The notes beneath the pieces are model-generated. The model saw only the letters and a program-made list of their open reading frames with translations, did no database searches and was not told the DNA's origin. Of a DNA stretch of 20,451 nt, positions 6,562-15,187 are shown piece by piece (within the stretch, counting starts at the first letter, position 1; each line of letters opens with the position of its first letter). Source of the DNA: Bacteroidota bacterium (GTDB lineage Bacteria; Bacteroidota; Bacteroidia; AKYH767-A; 2013-40CM-41-45). The stretch covers positions 1-20,451 of the forward strand of contig JADKKE010000027.1 in assembly GCA_016720655.1 (NCBI GenBank), read 5' to 3'. The translations under genes were made by a program, and so were the position numbers.

Positions 6562-7687
6562 ATGAAAAAGATGAACGTATACAGAATCATGTCAATCACA
6601 ATGATGGTGGCATTGATGTTTTCCCTAACGTATTGCAAAAGGAAACAGAAACTCAAACAGTAACTGTAACCGTACACGATACCCTGAAAGGGAAAGCGAT
6701 TTCAGGTCTGGTTACCTATCCTGATTATACCGGTACTGCTGCTCAGGCAAAAGGTGCTGTTATTAACCTTTATGTAGGATCTTCCGTTTCAGGCAGTCCT
6801 GTTGCTACTACATTTGCTGATGCAAATGGAAGTTATTCATTGCCGTGTTTACTCCAGGATCTTATTTCCTGACAGCTAAATACAATACAGAAAATACAAA
6901 TTACAGATATGTTAATGGAGTGAATTTTATCACTGATCCTGGTTATGCAATTACCATGGGTTCTTCAAACATTACTCAGAACATTGAGTTGGTGAATCAG
7001 GCTGCTGTAGGAACATTGAAAATTGCCTTGGATACAATTACTGCAAACCAGTCATACCGCAAAGTTTCCTGGGAAATTCACAGCAAACTTGATTTCGCAT
7101 TCCCTGACCATGAAGGTGGTGCAATCTTACCAGGTGGATTCAATGTATTTGAAGTTACTGAATTCGTATTCAACGAAGCAGACCCTTCCGCAATTAAAAT
7201 TGATGGTTATGTATTGCTTTCTTCAGTGAATACATTTGAACCGGTACGTGATGCACTTGCAGGTGGTTGCGTTCGTAAAACACTGTGTGTTGATACACTT
7301 GATGAGTTTACTGCGGTTCCTGAAACTGACACAGCTACTTTCCGCAGTACATCTGTTGAAAAATATGGTGATGGTTACCTTGCTCATGGTATTTTGAAAT
7401 CATTCTACAAACACCCAACAGGTGGAATCTATCCTGCTGACACAACTCTTGGTTTCACCGGTCCATTTAATGCTATGATCGAAAAACCAGTTGATATGTA
7501 CTTCGTTTATGAAGGCAAAACAAAATGGATCTCAGGCGCAAATTACAACTGGGCATTTATTTTCGAAGGACAATTTAAATTCAATCCGAAAGCAGATTAT
7601 TATATCAGTTCATCTCACATTGGTGCCGGAGATGTGACTGTAAACTTACACGTGCAAATGAAAGGTGCAACGAACACCGAGTATTAA
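6562..7687 (+). CDS. Lipoprotein with carboxypeptidase-regulatory-like and YceI-like modules (two frameshifts)
   Basis: Three overlapping reading frames (6562-6663, 6633-6872, 6845-7687) join into one 375-residue protein if one base is restored near 6637-6640 (AAAA run, giving CKKETETQ) and one near 6843-6846 (giving SYSLPVFTPGSYFLTAKY). Residues 1-25 are a lipoprotein signal, MFSLTYC, with Cys25. Residues about 38-130 look like a carboxypeptidase-regulatory/Cna-B beta-sandwich: ISGLVTYPDYTG, GAVINLYVG, ADANGSYSL, PGSYFLTAKY. From about 155, the order matches YceI-like beta-barrel domains: IDGYVLLSSVNTFEPVRD, TFRSTSVEKYGDGYLAHG, PVDMYFVYEGK, FNPKADYYISSSHIGAGDVT. YceI relatives bind hydrophobic ligands; the ligand here is unknown. 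An Fnr-like site and the twin palindrome lie upstream, and a strong terminator follows. Whether the breaks are real is uncertain. Confidence 0.65.
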
Positions 7688-7742
7688 GAACAGTGTTCAT
7701 CCTGTTCTGAACTGAGGTTTATCTCTGATCAATTGTACAGGT

Positions 7743-7787
7743 AAGCAGCATCCCGGCAAAATTTTCCGGGATGCTGCTTTTTTATTT
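7743..7787 (+). terminator. Strong rho-independent terminator
   Basis: AAGCAGCATCCCGG (7743-7756) pairs perfectly over 14 bp with CCGGGATGCTGCTT (7766-7779) around CAAAATTTT, followed by TTTTATTTC. It ends the transcript of the YceI-like lipoprotein gene. Confidence 0.92.
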
Positions 7788-7810
7788 CAGAATCAAGTAC
7801 CTTTCAAACC

Positions 7811-8494
7811 ATGAAAAGACAATTCATTTTAGGAGTCTTTGTATCCGTTCTTATGATTTGCGCTTTGGGCTGTGGATCGAATTCCGGTAAGAAGGCGTCC
7901 TTTGGCGAAGGAACGATAGTTTACAAAGTATCTTATCCTGACAGTCTGGAGTATGGCTTCAAAGCTGCATTTTTTCCGAAGGAAATCGTCCTGGTTTTCA
8001 AAGGGGAAAAAGCAGTATTTATTGCAAGTGGAGGAATGGGAATGATTCAGCTCGTAAATCTGCTTGATCATGAAAAAAAATCCTATGTTTCTCTTCTCAT
8101 CGATAGGCTTCGCCAGAATTATGGATGCAAACTCAGTGCAGATGAAATTAAAGCCAATGAAACATCCTCTCCTCTTGAAATTAAACTGATCGATGGTTCT
8201 AAGGTCGTCGCCGGTGTGGAGTGTAAGAAAGCCATTGCAAAAGATCTGTTAAAAGGAACGAGTACTGAAATTTATTATGACGAAGGTGTTCGTTTTTCTT
8301 ATGGTAATTCTCCTTTTAAAGAATTGAATTATCTGTTTTTGGAATATACGCACACCGTTAATAAGTTGATGATGAAACTGGAAGCGAGTTCTGTTGACCT
8401 CAGCACTCCTGTAGATACGGGTTTGTTTAGCATTAAAGGTGATTATGTGTGGGTGAGTCAGCAACAACTATTCGATCACCTGAATTCACTCTGA
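7811..8494 (+). CDS. Predicted lipoprotein, DUF4412/GLPGLI-like
   Basis: This 227-residue protein has a lipoprotein signal, with the hydrophobic stretch FILGVFVSVLMIC and lipobox ALGC (Cys21) followed by GSNSGKK. The mature part opens with GEGTIVYKVSYPDSLEYG, a strand typical of Bacteroidota lipoproteins of the DUF4412/GLPGLI kind, and continues with alternating beta strands (KEIVLVFKGEKAVFIAS, SYVSLLIDRLRQNYG, LEIKLIDGSKVVAGVECKKAIAKDL, TEIYYDEGVRFSYG). No catalytic motif is visible and I do not know its function; the family assignment rests on pattern only. It is likely anchored in the outer or inner membrane facing the periplasm. The next lipoprotein gene starts 23 bp downstream on the same strand, so the two are probably one operon, isolated from upstream by the terminator at 7743-7787. 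Confidence 0.75.
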   Translation: MKRQFILGVFVSVLMICALGCGSNSGKKASFGEGTIVYKVSYPDSLEYGFKAAFFPKEIVLVFKGEKAVFIASGGMGMIQLVNLLDHEKKSYVSLLIDRLRQNYGCKLSADEIKANETSSPLEIKLIDGSKVVAGVECKKAIAKDLLKGTSTEIYYDEGVRFSYGNSPFKELNYLFLEYTHTVNKLMMKLEASSVDLSTPVDTGLFSIKGDYVWVSQQQLFDHLNSL

Positions 8495-8517
8495 AGAACC
8501 ATTGATCCTGAGATTAG

Positions 8518-9393
8518 ATGTATTTGATCAACACTACCAAAATGAATAGTTTCTGCATGAAAAGAATTATTTTTTTCCGGGGATGGCTATTTTTTCTTTT
8601 TCTTTTCCAGTTCTATGCATGTGCTATGGGCAGCAAGGAGCCCGGAGAAGAAAAAGCAGAGCGAGAATTAATCAGTAGAAATAAAATTGAGAAGGCAACA
8701 GAATACAGTGCTTCCATATTTGGTGGGATTAAGCAAAAGGAAATGCTGGTTCACGAACGCACTTTTGATACAGACGGAAAGTTAATGACGGAACTAAAGT
8801 TCATTCCGGATAGTATTCTTGATTGTTCAATTGTACATGCCTACACGAACACCGGCAATCTCGATTCTACTATTGCCCGCAATGCTGATGGGAGTTTGCT
8901 TTATCGGGTGAAAATTACATATGACGATACAGATAGGCGCAAGGAGTTCTTTTTTTACCTCCCGGATGGAACATACAAGTACCGCAATGTTTCTGTTTAT
9001 GCTTCTTCCGGGCAGCTGGCAGAACGTTCCTGGTATTGGCCGGATGGTTTCAAGGCAAAAAATGTTTTTGTGTATGAAAACAAGAGGAAGATATCGGATA
9101 CAGAGATTGGTCCAAAGGGTGAGTTTAGGTATACCTGGAACTATTCCTATAACAAAGCAGGTCTGTTGGTGGAAGCAATACAGTTGTATCCGGATAGTCT
9201 TGTGAACGCCAAAGTGATTTACAAATACGATTCTGCAGGACAAATGACCGAAGAGCAACATGAAAATCGTTCGGAATTTCAGAGCAGATCAGTCTATTCA
9301 TACAATTCAAATGGCCTGTTGGTTTTGAGAGTTGACTTTTCTGCTTCCGGCCGGCCAATTGCTGAGCATCGTTTTGCATATGAATTCAGATGA
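8518..9393 (+). CDS. Predicted lipoprotein with YD/RHS- or MORN-like repeats
   Basis: The open frame from 8518 gives 291 residues, but the likely start is the third Met at 8557. MKRIIFFRGWLFFLFLFQF then forms a proper signal and FYAC (Cys22 from that start) a lipobox. The mature protein is a string of short two-stranded repeats with Tyr/Asp-rich hairpins: TFDTDGKLMTELKF, AYTNTGNLDSTIARNADGS, ITYDDTDRRKEFFFYLPDGT, VYASSGQLAERSWYWPDG, YSYNKAGLLVEAIQLYPDS, YKYDSAGQMTEEQ and YSYNSNGLLVLRVDF. This pattern resembles YD/RHS or YwqK-type MORN repeats, usually a surface beta-structure. It lacks an RHS core or toxin domain. The position 23 bp after another lipoprotein gene suggests a shared transcript. 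Function is unknown. Confidence 0.72.
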   Translation: MYLINTTKMNSFCMKRIIFFRGWLFFLFLFQFYACAMGSKEPGEEKAERELISRNKIEKATEYSASIFGGIKQKEMLVHERTFDTDGKLMTELKFIPDSILDCSIVHAYTNTGNLDSTIARNADGSLLYRVKITYDDTDRRKEFFFYLPDGTYKYRNVSVYASSGQLAERSWYWPDGFKAKNVFVYENKRKISDTEIGPKGEFRYTWNYSYNKAGLLVEAIQLYPDSLVNAKVIYKYDSAGQMTEEQHENRSEFQSRSVYSYNSNGLLVLRVDFSASGRPIAEHRFAYEFR

Positions 9394-9576
9394 AAGTAAT
9401 GCATTTGAATACACAGAGCATTGCAAAATTGAAATAAAACTAAATCTGCTCTTTCGTGGTTCGTAATAGCAATGGCTTGCTGAATAAGTATTTCAGGATA
9501 GAAAATCCCTGCTTTTCGGTTCAAATAAAAAATTGTTACTTTGATTCAGATTGAATTTGAAAAAATCTGAAGCACG

Positions 9577-11496
9577 ATGAATAAAATTTTTGTCCTTACC
9601 TGTTTACTTTGCATTGCATTCTCCTTGAATTCCACAGCACAGGGAAATGAAATTGATAGCCTCAAAGCGATCGTTAACAATGGCAAAAATGATACGAATA
9701 CCGTAAATGCGCTTCTTGAATTGGCAACAAAATATCTGTCGACCAATGTACAGTTAACAATTGACTATGCAGAACAGGCAAATGTGCTTTCCAAAAAGCT
9801 GAGGCATAGTAATGGCTATGCTTTATCCTATAAAACCATTGCAAGAGGACAATTTACCCAAGGGGATTATGTGAAAGCATTGCAGAACTATGAATATTCA
9901 CTCGCTGTTTATGATTCTATTGGTGACAAGAAAGGCTCGGCAAATATTCTGAGCAACATGGGAAACATCTTCTTCAATAAAGGAGATGATGTGAAAGCAC
10001 TTGAATTATTTCTGAAATCCCTGAAGATTGCGGAGGAAATCAACGATACGCTTCGCATGGTAACCTGTATGGGAAATGTAGGCGCAGTCTATGCCCTGAA
10101 AACCACCACCTATAAGGAGGCTTTGAGTTATCTTCTTCGGGCTTATACTCTCAGTGAGGCGATTAAAGATGACAATTCAATCGGTGCGATTACAGTCAAC
10201 ATTGGAGAAATATATTATGCCGATGGAAAACTTGATTCCGCGCTTTATTATTATGAAATATCTTTAAAATCAGTGGAGGGAACGGAAAATGAACCTTACA
10301 CTCTCAATGATATTGGCCAGGTTTATATGGCTCAGAAGGATTACGAAAAGGCAATTGTGATTCAACGCCGGGCTTACATGAAATCGCGTAGCCTCGAAGC
10401 CAAAAGTGACATCGCCATTTCTCTGATCGGCCTGGCGAACTCTTATCTTGCGAAAGGAGATTTGTCGCCGGCGATATCTTCCTTGCACGAGGCTGAAGTC
10501 ATTTCAAATGAAATTGGTTCGAACTACAGTTTACGGGATGTGTACACCGGATTGTCTAAAGCCTATACCCAACAAAAGGATTTTGGAAATGCAAACAAAT
10601 ACCTGAATTTACTCGTTGCTATAAAGGATACTTTGTTTAATGAGGATTCAAGAAAAAAGTTGGGAACACTTCAGTTTACTTTTGATATCGAAAAGAAGCA
10701 GGGACAAATCAATTTGCTCACCAAGGATCAGGAATTGAAAGAGAAAGAGCTGAGCCGACAAAGACTTGTCCGCAATAGTTTTATTGGCGGCTTTGCTGTC
10801 GTACTGATATTTGCCGGTATATTTTTCCGTCAGCGCAACCGGATCTCGAAAGAGAAAAAACGAAGCGATGAGTTGTTGTTAAACATTCTTCCGGAAGAAA
10901 CTGCGGAGGAGCTCAAAGCAACCGGAACTGCAAAAACAAAAAGTTTCGAATCTGTCTCGGTATTGTTTACGGATTTTAAAAATTTTACGCAGGCGAGTGA
11001 ACTCTTGTCGGCCGAAGACCTTGTCCAGGAAATCAATTATTGTTATAGTGCCTTTGATGAGATTGTCACACGACACAATATTGAAAAGATAAAGACGATT
11101 GGTGATGCCTACATGTGCGCAGGCGGATTGCCGGTGAGCAATACAAGTCACCCGGAAGATGTAGTCAGAGCCGGATTGGAAATGCAGGAATTTATTGAAC
11201 GAAATAAAAGAGAGCGGATCCAGAAAAATCAACCCTATTTTGAATTGCGATTAGGGATTCATACCGGCCCTGTAGTAGCAGGAGTTGTTGGGAGCAAGAA
11301 ATTTGCATATGATATCTGGGGCGACACGGTGAATACAGCATCACGAATGGAAAGCAGCGGGGAAACGGGGAAAGTAAATATCTCGGGAGAAACACATGAA
11401 TTGATTAAAGAAAAATTCAAATGTTTTCACAGGGGTAAGATCAAGGCGAAAAATAAAGGTGAAATTGATATGTATTTTGTCGAGGGACTTGTATAG
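9577..11496 (+). CDS. TPR-containing membrane class III adenylate cyclase
   Basis: This 639-residue protein is predicted to make cAMP from ATP at the inner membrane. Residues 1-22 are a signal peptide (FSLNSTAQG). Residues about 40-355 hold tetratricopeptide repeats, for example NILSNMGNIFFNKGDDVKALE and TLNDIGQVYMAQKDYEKAI, predicted to be periplasmic. A short charged helix precedes a transmembrane segment at about 402-417, and the cytoplasmic cyclase domain runs from about 455 to 639. The active site is complete. Metal ligands are Asp466 (LFTDF) and Asp510 (IGDAY), adenine-selecting residues are Lys506 (KTIGD) and Asp579 (YDIWGD), and transition-state residues are Asn586 and Arg590 (NTASRM). 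The Lys/Asp pair predicts ATP rather than GTP. Its stop lies 4 bp from that of the convergent histidine kinase gene. A periplasmic TPR sensor driving cAMP is inferred; the signal is unknown. Confidence 0.9.
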   Translation: MNKIFVLTCLLCIAFSLNSTAQGNEIDSLKAIVNNGKNDTNTVNALLELATKYLSTNVQLTIDYAEQANVLSKKLRHSNGYALSYKTIARGQFTQGDYVKALQNYEYSLAVYDSIGDKKGSANILSNMGNIFFNKGDDVKALELFLKSLKIAEEINDTLRMVTCMGNVGAVYALKTTTYKEALSYLLRAYTLSEAIKDDNSIGAITVNIGEIYYADGKLDSALYYYEISLKSVEGTENEPYTLNDIGQVYMAQKDYEKAIVIQRRAYMKSRSLEAKSDIAISLIGLANSYLAKGDLSPAISSLHEAEVISNEIGSNYSLRDVYTGLSKAYTQQKDFGNANKYLNLLVAIKDTLFNEDSRKKLGTLQFTFDIEKKQGQINLLTKDQELKEKELSRQRLVRNSFIGGFAVVLIFAGIFFRQRNRISKEKKRSDELLLNILPEETAEELKATGTAKTKSFESVSVLFTDFKNFTQASELLSAEDLVQEINYCYSAFDEIVTRHNIEKIKTIGDAYMCAGGLPVSNTSHPEDVVRAGLEMQEFIERNKRERIQKNQPYFELRLGIHTGPVVAGVVGSKKFAYDIWGDTVNTASRMESSGETGKVNISGETHELIKEKFKCFHRGKIKAKNKGEIDMYFVEGLV

Positions 11497-11500
11497 AAAA

Positions 11501-12706
11501 TTATCCATTCTCGACATCGGCCTCCACTGCGAATTCTGAGTCTGAATTACTGATCACCGGAAGAGTAATCCGGAATTCTGTAAATTCATTTTCGACGGAT
11601 TCTACGGTCATCGTTCCGCCATGCACGAGGATGATATCATGACTGATACTCAGTCCAAGTCCTGTTCCTTCACCACTTGGTTTGGTTGTAAAAAAAGGAT
11701 TGAAAATGTGTTCCTTGATGTGAGGAGGAATCCCGGTTCCATTATCCCAAACTGTTATTTGAACAGATCCCTTTTGAAATTTATCTGACGCTCCATTCAG
11801 GCTCGAAGAAAGGAGAACTCTTGCTTTGTATCCATCGCCTTCAAATTTCCTGCGTTCATTAACAGCATAGAACGCATTGGTGAGCAAATTCAAAACAACT
11901 CTGCTGATATCCTCATAAATGACGTAGATCTTAGGAATTCCACGGTTCATTTCTTTCTGGAAATCGCAAGAAAATCCGATCATTGAAGAGCTCATCCCGT
12001 GAAAGGCAATATCTGCAGCATCCCGGCTGATTTCATTGATATCAGACCATCGTTTCTCGGCTTTCTCAGAACGTGCATGAAGCATCATGCTCTGAAGTAT
12101 TGTATTTGCACGTGTACCGTGGAGGTGGATTTTCGAAAAATTTCCTCTTAGTATTTCTATGATTTCTGTTCTTTCTTCTTCAGTACTCGTACTCAGCAAT
12201 TCATCCAGCAATTCATTGCTTGATTCTGAAAAGTTATTGATAAAATTCAATGGATTTCTCAACTCATGCGCGATACCTGCGGTTAGTTGTCCGAGCGAAG
12301 CAAGTTTTTCAGACTTCACCAATAAGCTTTGAGCATTGTGAAAATCGTCGAGAGTTTTCCTTAATTTTTGATTGGCATATTCCAGTACCGTTGCTTGTCG
12401 TTGGAGTGATCGGTTCAAAGATTCAGCCCGGAATTGATAATATCCGGCAACACCAAATGCAATTCCGAGGAAAAGTGGAGCAGAGTCAATAATATAATGC
12501 AGAGGATTTTCCCGGTGAACGAATCGTATGGATTCCAGATTCAAAGGAAGATGAAGATGAATGAGCGTGTCGAAAGTTAAAGCAATCAGCGGAAAACAGA
12601 AACCAAAGGCAATTCCAAACAATGCGTATTTGCAAGTAGAGGAGCCACAATTAAATGTGTAAGTGCCGATTTTCATGAACTGGAAAATTACAAAAAAATC
12701 CTGCAA
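11501..12706 (-). CDS. Membrane sensor histidine kinase (no receiver domain)
   Basis: This 401-residue kinase has two hydrophobic segments, about 27-48 and 76-91, joined by a short loop, so little extracytoplasmic sensor exists. A coiled-coil linker covers about 92-135. The dimerisation/phosphoacceptor box is SLGQLTAGIAHELRNPLNF with His147. The ATPase domain has the N box NLLTNAFYAV (Asn277), G1 DNGTGI (321-326), F box FFTT near 338-341 and G2 GEGTGLGL (345-352), all intact. This layout matches HisKA_7TM-less, short-sensor kinases common in Bacteroidota. No response regulator gene is adjacent, so its partner is encoded elsewhere. The gene converges tail to tail with the adenylate cyclase gene. 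The start at 12706 is uncertain; Met11 at 12676 is an alternative that leaves both membrane segments intact. Confidence 0.9.
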   Translation of the reverse strand: MQDFFVIFQFMKIGTYTFNCGSSTCKYALFGIAFGFCFPLIALTFDTLIHLHLPLNLESIRFVHRENPLHYIIDSAPLFLGIAFGVAGYYQFRAESLNRSLQRQATVLEYANQKLRKTLDDFHNAQSLLVKSEKLASLGQLTAGIAHELRNPLNFINNFSESSNELLDELLSTSTEEERTEIIEILRGNFSKIHLHGTRANTILQSMMLHARSEKAEKRWSDINEISRDAADIAFHGMSSSMIGFSCDFQKEMNRGIPKIYVIYEDISRVVLNLLTNAFYAVNERRKFEGDGYKARVLLSSSLNGASDKFQKGSVQITVWDNGTGIPPHIKEHIFNPFFTTKPSGEGTGLGLSISHDIILVHGGTMTVESVENEFTEFRITLPVISNSDSEFAVEADVENG

Positions 12707-12762
12707 ACAACAGGCTGATATGAAACAAAATATAGTGCTACGAGAGCTGCAGGAATAAACGG

Positions 12763-14197
12763 CTATTCTTTCAAAAATTGCGAAGTATAAACCTCTTTAT
12801 TGCATATACATTTAAGAAGGTAGCATCCTGCCGATAATGCAGAAAGTGGAATTGAACATTGATTCGATTTCAAATGTTCCTGCGCGATTTCTTGAATCAA
12901 GCGGCCCTGAAGATCAAATATTTTAATTGACGAGATGAATTGTTTGTTGTCTTTTACCTCAACCTGGCAATGTTGACTTGCAGGGTTTGGAAAGAGACTG
13001 AGACCGTTCGGGTTCTGTATTTCATCTGTTCCGATACAAACCTGAACATTGATTGCATAACTGTAAACCTGGTACATACTGGACGGGCAAATATTATCTT
13101 TTACCAATACAGTAAAATGGTGAGAACATGTTGTATCACTTGGATCAGGTGACCAGCAGAATTGAGCCTGTGGTCTCATAGTTGAAGTACTGCTAAAAGT
13201 TCCATCCGGAATGCCATTGTCCCAGGAGATGCTGACTGAATCCGATGGATCAGCATCTGAGCTAAAATAGAAAAACAGGAGTTTCTGCCCACACAGAATG
13301 TGTCGTTGTAACTTGCAGTTTGGTCAATACCACTTAGTAGTGGAAACGAATCACTGGAATTGATGCAATAGACCACGCACTCCCGCATTGCTTCGCCAAT
13401 GAATATTCCATTCCTGAATTCCCGAACGGAATAAGCAACAAGTCCAATGTCATGTTGAATTGGGGTATAACTCATTTCACCGCTGTTCACGTCCAATGTC
13501 ACAGGAGGGCTGGATTGGATGAACTGTTCTTTTGAATAGCCGGGCTGATATTCCACGCTATCCCACCATGCACCATAAGGGGTGACAAATTGATAAACAA
13601 GTGAATCACAATCCTCATCGAATGCTCCGGGATTGTAATGGTTACTTGGCCAATGGTAAGAAACATTGCCGGAGCGATTTTGAAACTGACAGAACTATTT
13701 TCGGAGATAGAGTTATTTAAAAAGGCATGATTATAAAATCCTTCCTGGCCGGGATCAACCAGAGTCGAAATTTCATCACTCCTGCAGCAATCAGCAACCG
13801 AAAAAATCCAGTCATTGCAAGCAGCTGGAATTTGAATTGTATCATAAAAACTCCAGGCTTCCCCAAAACCTGTTTCTATACTAGTGCATGGGAACATAAT
13901 CGCAGGATAGGTGTAAGAAAAATTTTCAGAGGCATTTGGAAATCTGTTTAAAGTGTAGATTAATGAAGTATCGCAACTGACGGAATTTAGTAAAAGATCT
14001 ATTTGCATGGCCGGGATAAAACTTGTGCAGTTTGTATACCACATGTATTTTATTTCATAGAGCCCATTGCCCAGATGCTTGTATGTAAGATCAGAGCCGT
14101 TGTAATGATTAGCAATGCACTTTGTACCTGGAAGAAAAAGAAGAAATAAAATTTGAAAGTAGTGTAACTTAAAAAGAAATTTGAAGATGATTTTCAT
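12763..14197 (-). pseudogene. T9SS-exported protein related to the 755-2806 protein, broken by two frameshifts
   Basis: Three minus-strand frames (13499-14197, 13176-13556, 12763-13179) are pieces of one protein of about 478 residues. Restoring one T in the coding strand near 13660 joins KIAPAMF to SYHWPSNHYNPGAFDEDCDS. Restoring one T in the TTTT run near 13267 joins NSCFSI to FSSDADPSDSVSISWDNG. Both repairs give smooth sequence. The N-terminus has a signal peptide (ILFLLFLPGTKCIA) and then NHYNGSDLTYKHLGNGLYEI, clearly paralogous to the SHAAAADITYVCLPGN module at 755-2806. Shared landmarks are SVSC, a DSDSLVY/DEDCDSLVY strand, and EFRNGIFIGEAMRE against EYRNGILIGSVMRD. The C-terminus is a type A T9SS domain (LSLFPNPASQHCQVEV, IKIFDLQGRLI). 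Each break is a single base in a homopolymer, so sequencing error is as likely as a recent pseudogene. Confidence 0.8.
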
Positions 14198-14353
14198 ATT
14201 CGTTGATTAGGGAAAATTTTATAAAATGGTTAGTATCCAATCAAATATAATCCAAATGTTTAAACAAGAATACGAAATTTTAAAAATTACCGATTGGACT
14301 GTTTTTTGACTGAAAAGACTGAAAGACAAAATTATTTGTCTATGAGATTTCAC

Positions 14354-14361
14354 TATCTTTG
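14354..14361 (+). promoter_or_regulatory. -7 promoter box for osmC
   Basis: TATCTTTG is a perfect TAnnTTTG match 69 bp before the osmC ATG. A TTTG at 14335-14338 lies 15 bp upstream, a little short for the usual -33 spacing. The 233-bp divergent region also serves the broken minus-strand gene. Confidence 0.55.
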
Positions 14362-14430
14362 CACAAATAATTATAAAATCGAAAAAAAATTGAACTTATA
14401 TTTTTAAAAGCAGAAAATTTACAAAAAACC

Positions 14431-14844
14431 ATGAAAAGACAAGCAACTGCCGTATGGAACGGTTCAGGAAAAGAAGGTAAAGGACACCTTACAACTCAAA
14501 GCACAACACTCAACAAGACTCAATATTCATACAGTTCGAGATTCGAACAAGGTGTAGGAACAAATCCGGAGGAATTGGTCGCCGCGGCACATGCCGGTTG
14601 CTTCGCAATGAAATTGAGCTTTATTCTTGGTGAAGCCGGATTTACTCCGGATACATTAAATGCAACCGCGCATGTAAATCTTGAAAACGGAAGTATTATT
14701 GAATCCCATATTGTTCTCCTTGCAAAAGTTCCGGGGATTTCCAAAGATGTATTCGATGCAAGTGTAAAGAATGCTGAATTGAATTGCCCCATCAGCAAAA
14801 CGCTGAATTCAAAGATTTCGGTGGAGGCAACTCTGGAAAATTGA
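14431..14844 (+). CDS. osmC: OsmC-family organic hydroperoxide reductase
   Basis: OsmC is a cytoplasmic dimeric peroxidase that reduces organic hydroperoxides through a pair of cysteines. This 137-residue protein aligns by eye with E. coli OsmC along its length: AVWNGSGKEGKGHL, RFEQGVGTNPEELVAAAHAGCFAM, LGEAGFTPDTLNATAHV, and AELNCPISKTLNSKISVEATL. The reactive Cys57 (HAGCF) and partner Cys119 (LNCPIS) are both present, as are Arg37 and the Glu47/Glu48 pair of NPEEL that help activate the thiol. It is monocistronic: a consensus -7 box lies at 14354-14361 and a very strong terminator at 14883-14935. Nothing is unusual. Confidence 0.95.
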   Translation: MKRQATAVWNGSGKEGKGHLTTQSTTLNKTQYSYSSRFEQGVGTNPEELVAAAHAGCFAMKLSFILGEAGFTPDTLNATAHVNLENGSIIESHIVLLAKVPGISKDVFDASVKNAELNCPISKTLNSKISVEATLEN

Positions 14845-14882
14845 ATGTGCATTGAAGTGTAAATAATCAAGAGAATTTCAAG

Positions 14883-14935
14883 CTCCTTTCAGAAAGTAAA
14901 TATTTTTTGCTTTCTGAAAGGAGGTTTTTTATTTA
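14883..14935 (+). terminator. Rho-independent terminator of osmC
   Basis: CTCCTTTCAGAAAG (14883-14896) pairs perfectly with CTTTCTGAAAGGAG (14910-14923), followed by GTTTTTTATTT. Confidence 0.92.
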
Positions 14936-15055
14936 AACAAGGATTGAATCCTGGATTAAAATATCATTCCAGATGAACAAATACCTTTTTTTTCAAATGT
15001 TTGTTAAGGGTTTCGTCATCACACAATCATTTTCACTTAGCGTTTGTGTTAAAGT

Positions 15056-15082
15056 CCGGAATGGATGGTCCGGTTTTTTTTT
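15056..15082 (+). terminator. Orphan rho-independent terminator
   Basis: CCGGA (15056-15060) pairs with TCCGG (15069-15073), followed directly by nine T. The upstream gene already has its own terminator, so this one ends either read-through or an unannotated short transcript from about 14940-15050. Confidence 0.6.
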
Positions 15083-15187
15083 CATTGATTAATTTCGGGA
15101 TTGTATCCGGGAAAATTAAATTCCTTTGAATGGAACAAATGTTCCTGAAATTGAATTTGCCTGCCGGAAAATAAATATGAAACCGCA

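Larger units (their letters stand above)
14845..15187. other. Intergenic region with two terminator-like hairpins
   Basis: These 343 bp carry the osmC terminator (14883-14935) and then a second hairpin with a nine-T tail at 15056-15082, with about 120 bp and no recognisable gene between them. A weak promoter-like TGAATTTG at 15152-15159, with TTTG at 15125-15128, may serve the gene at 15188. Confidence 0.55.

Noticed and set aside
8827..9261. 144-codon minus-strand frame
   Set aside because: Shadow of the repeat lipoprotein gene on the plus strand; no family resemblance.
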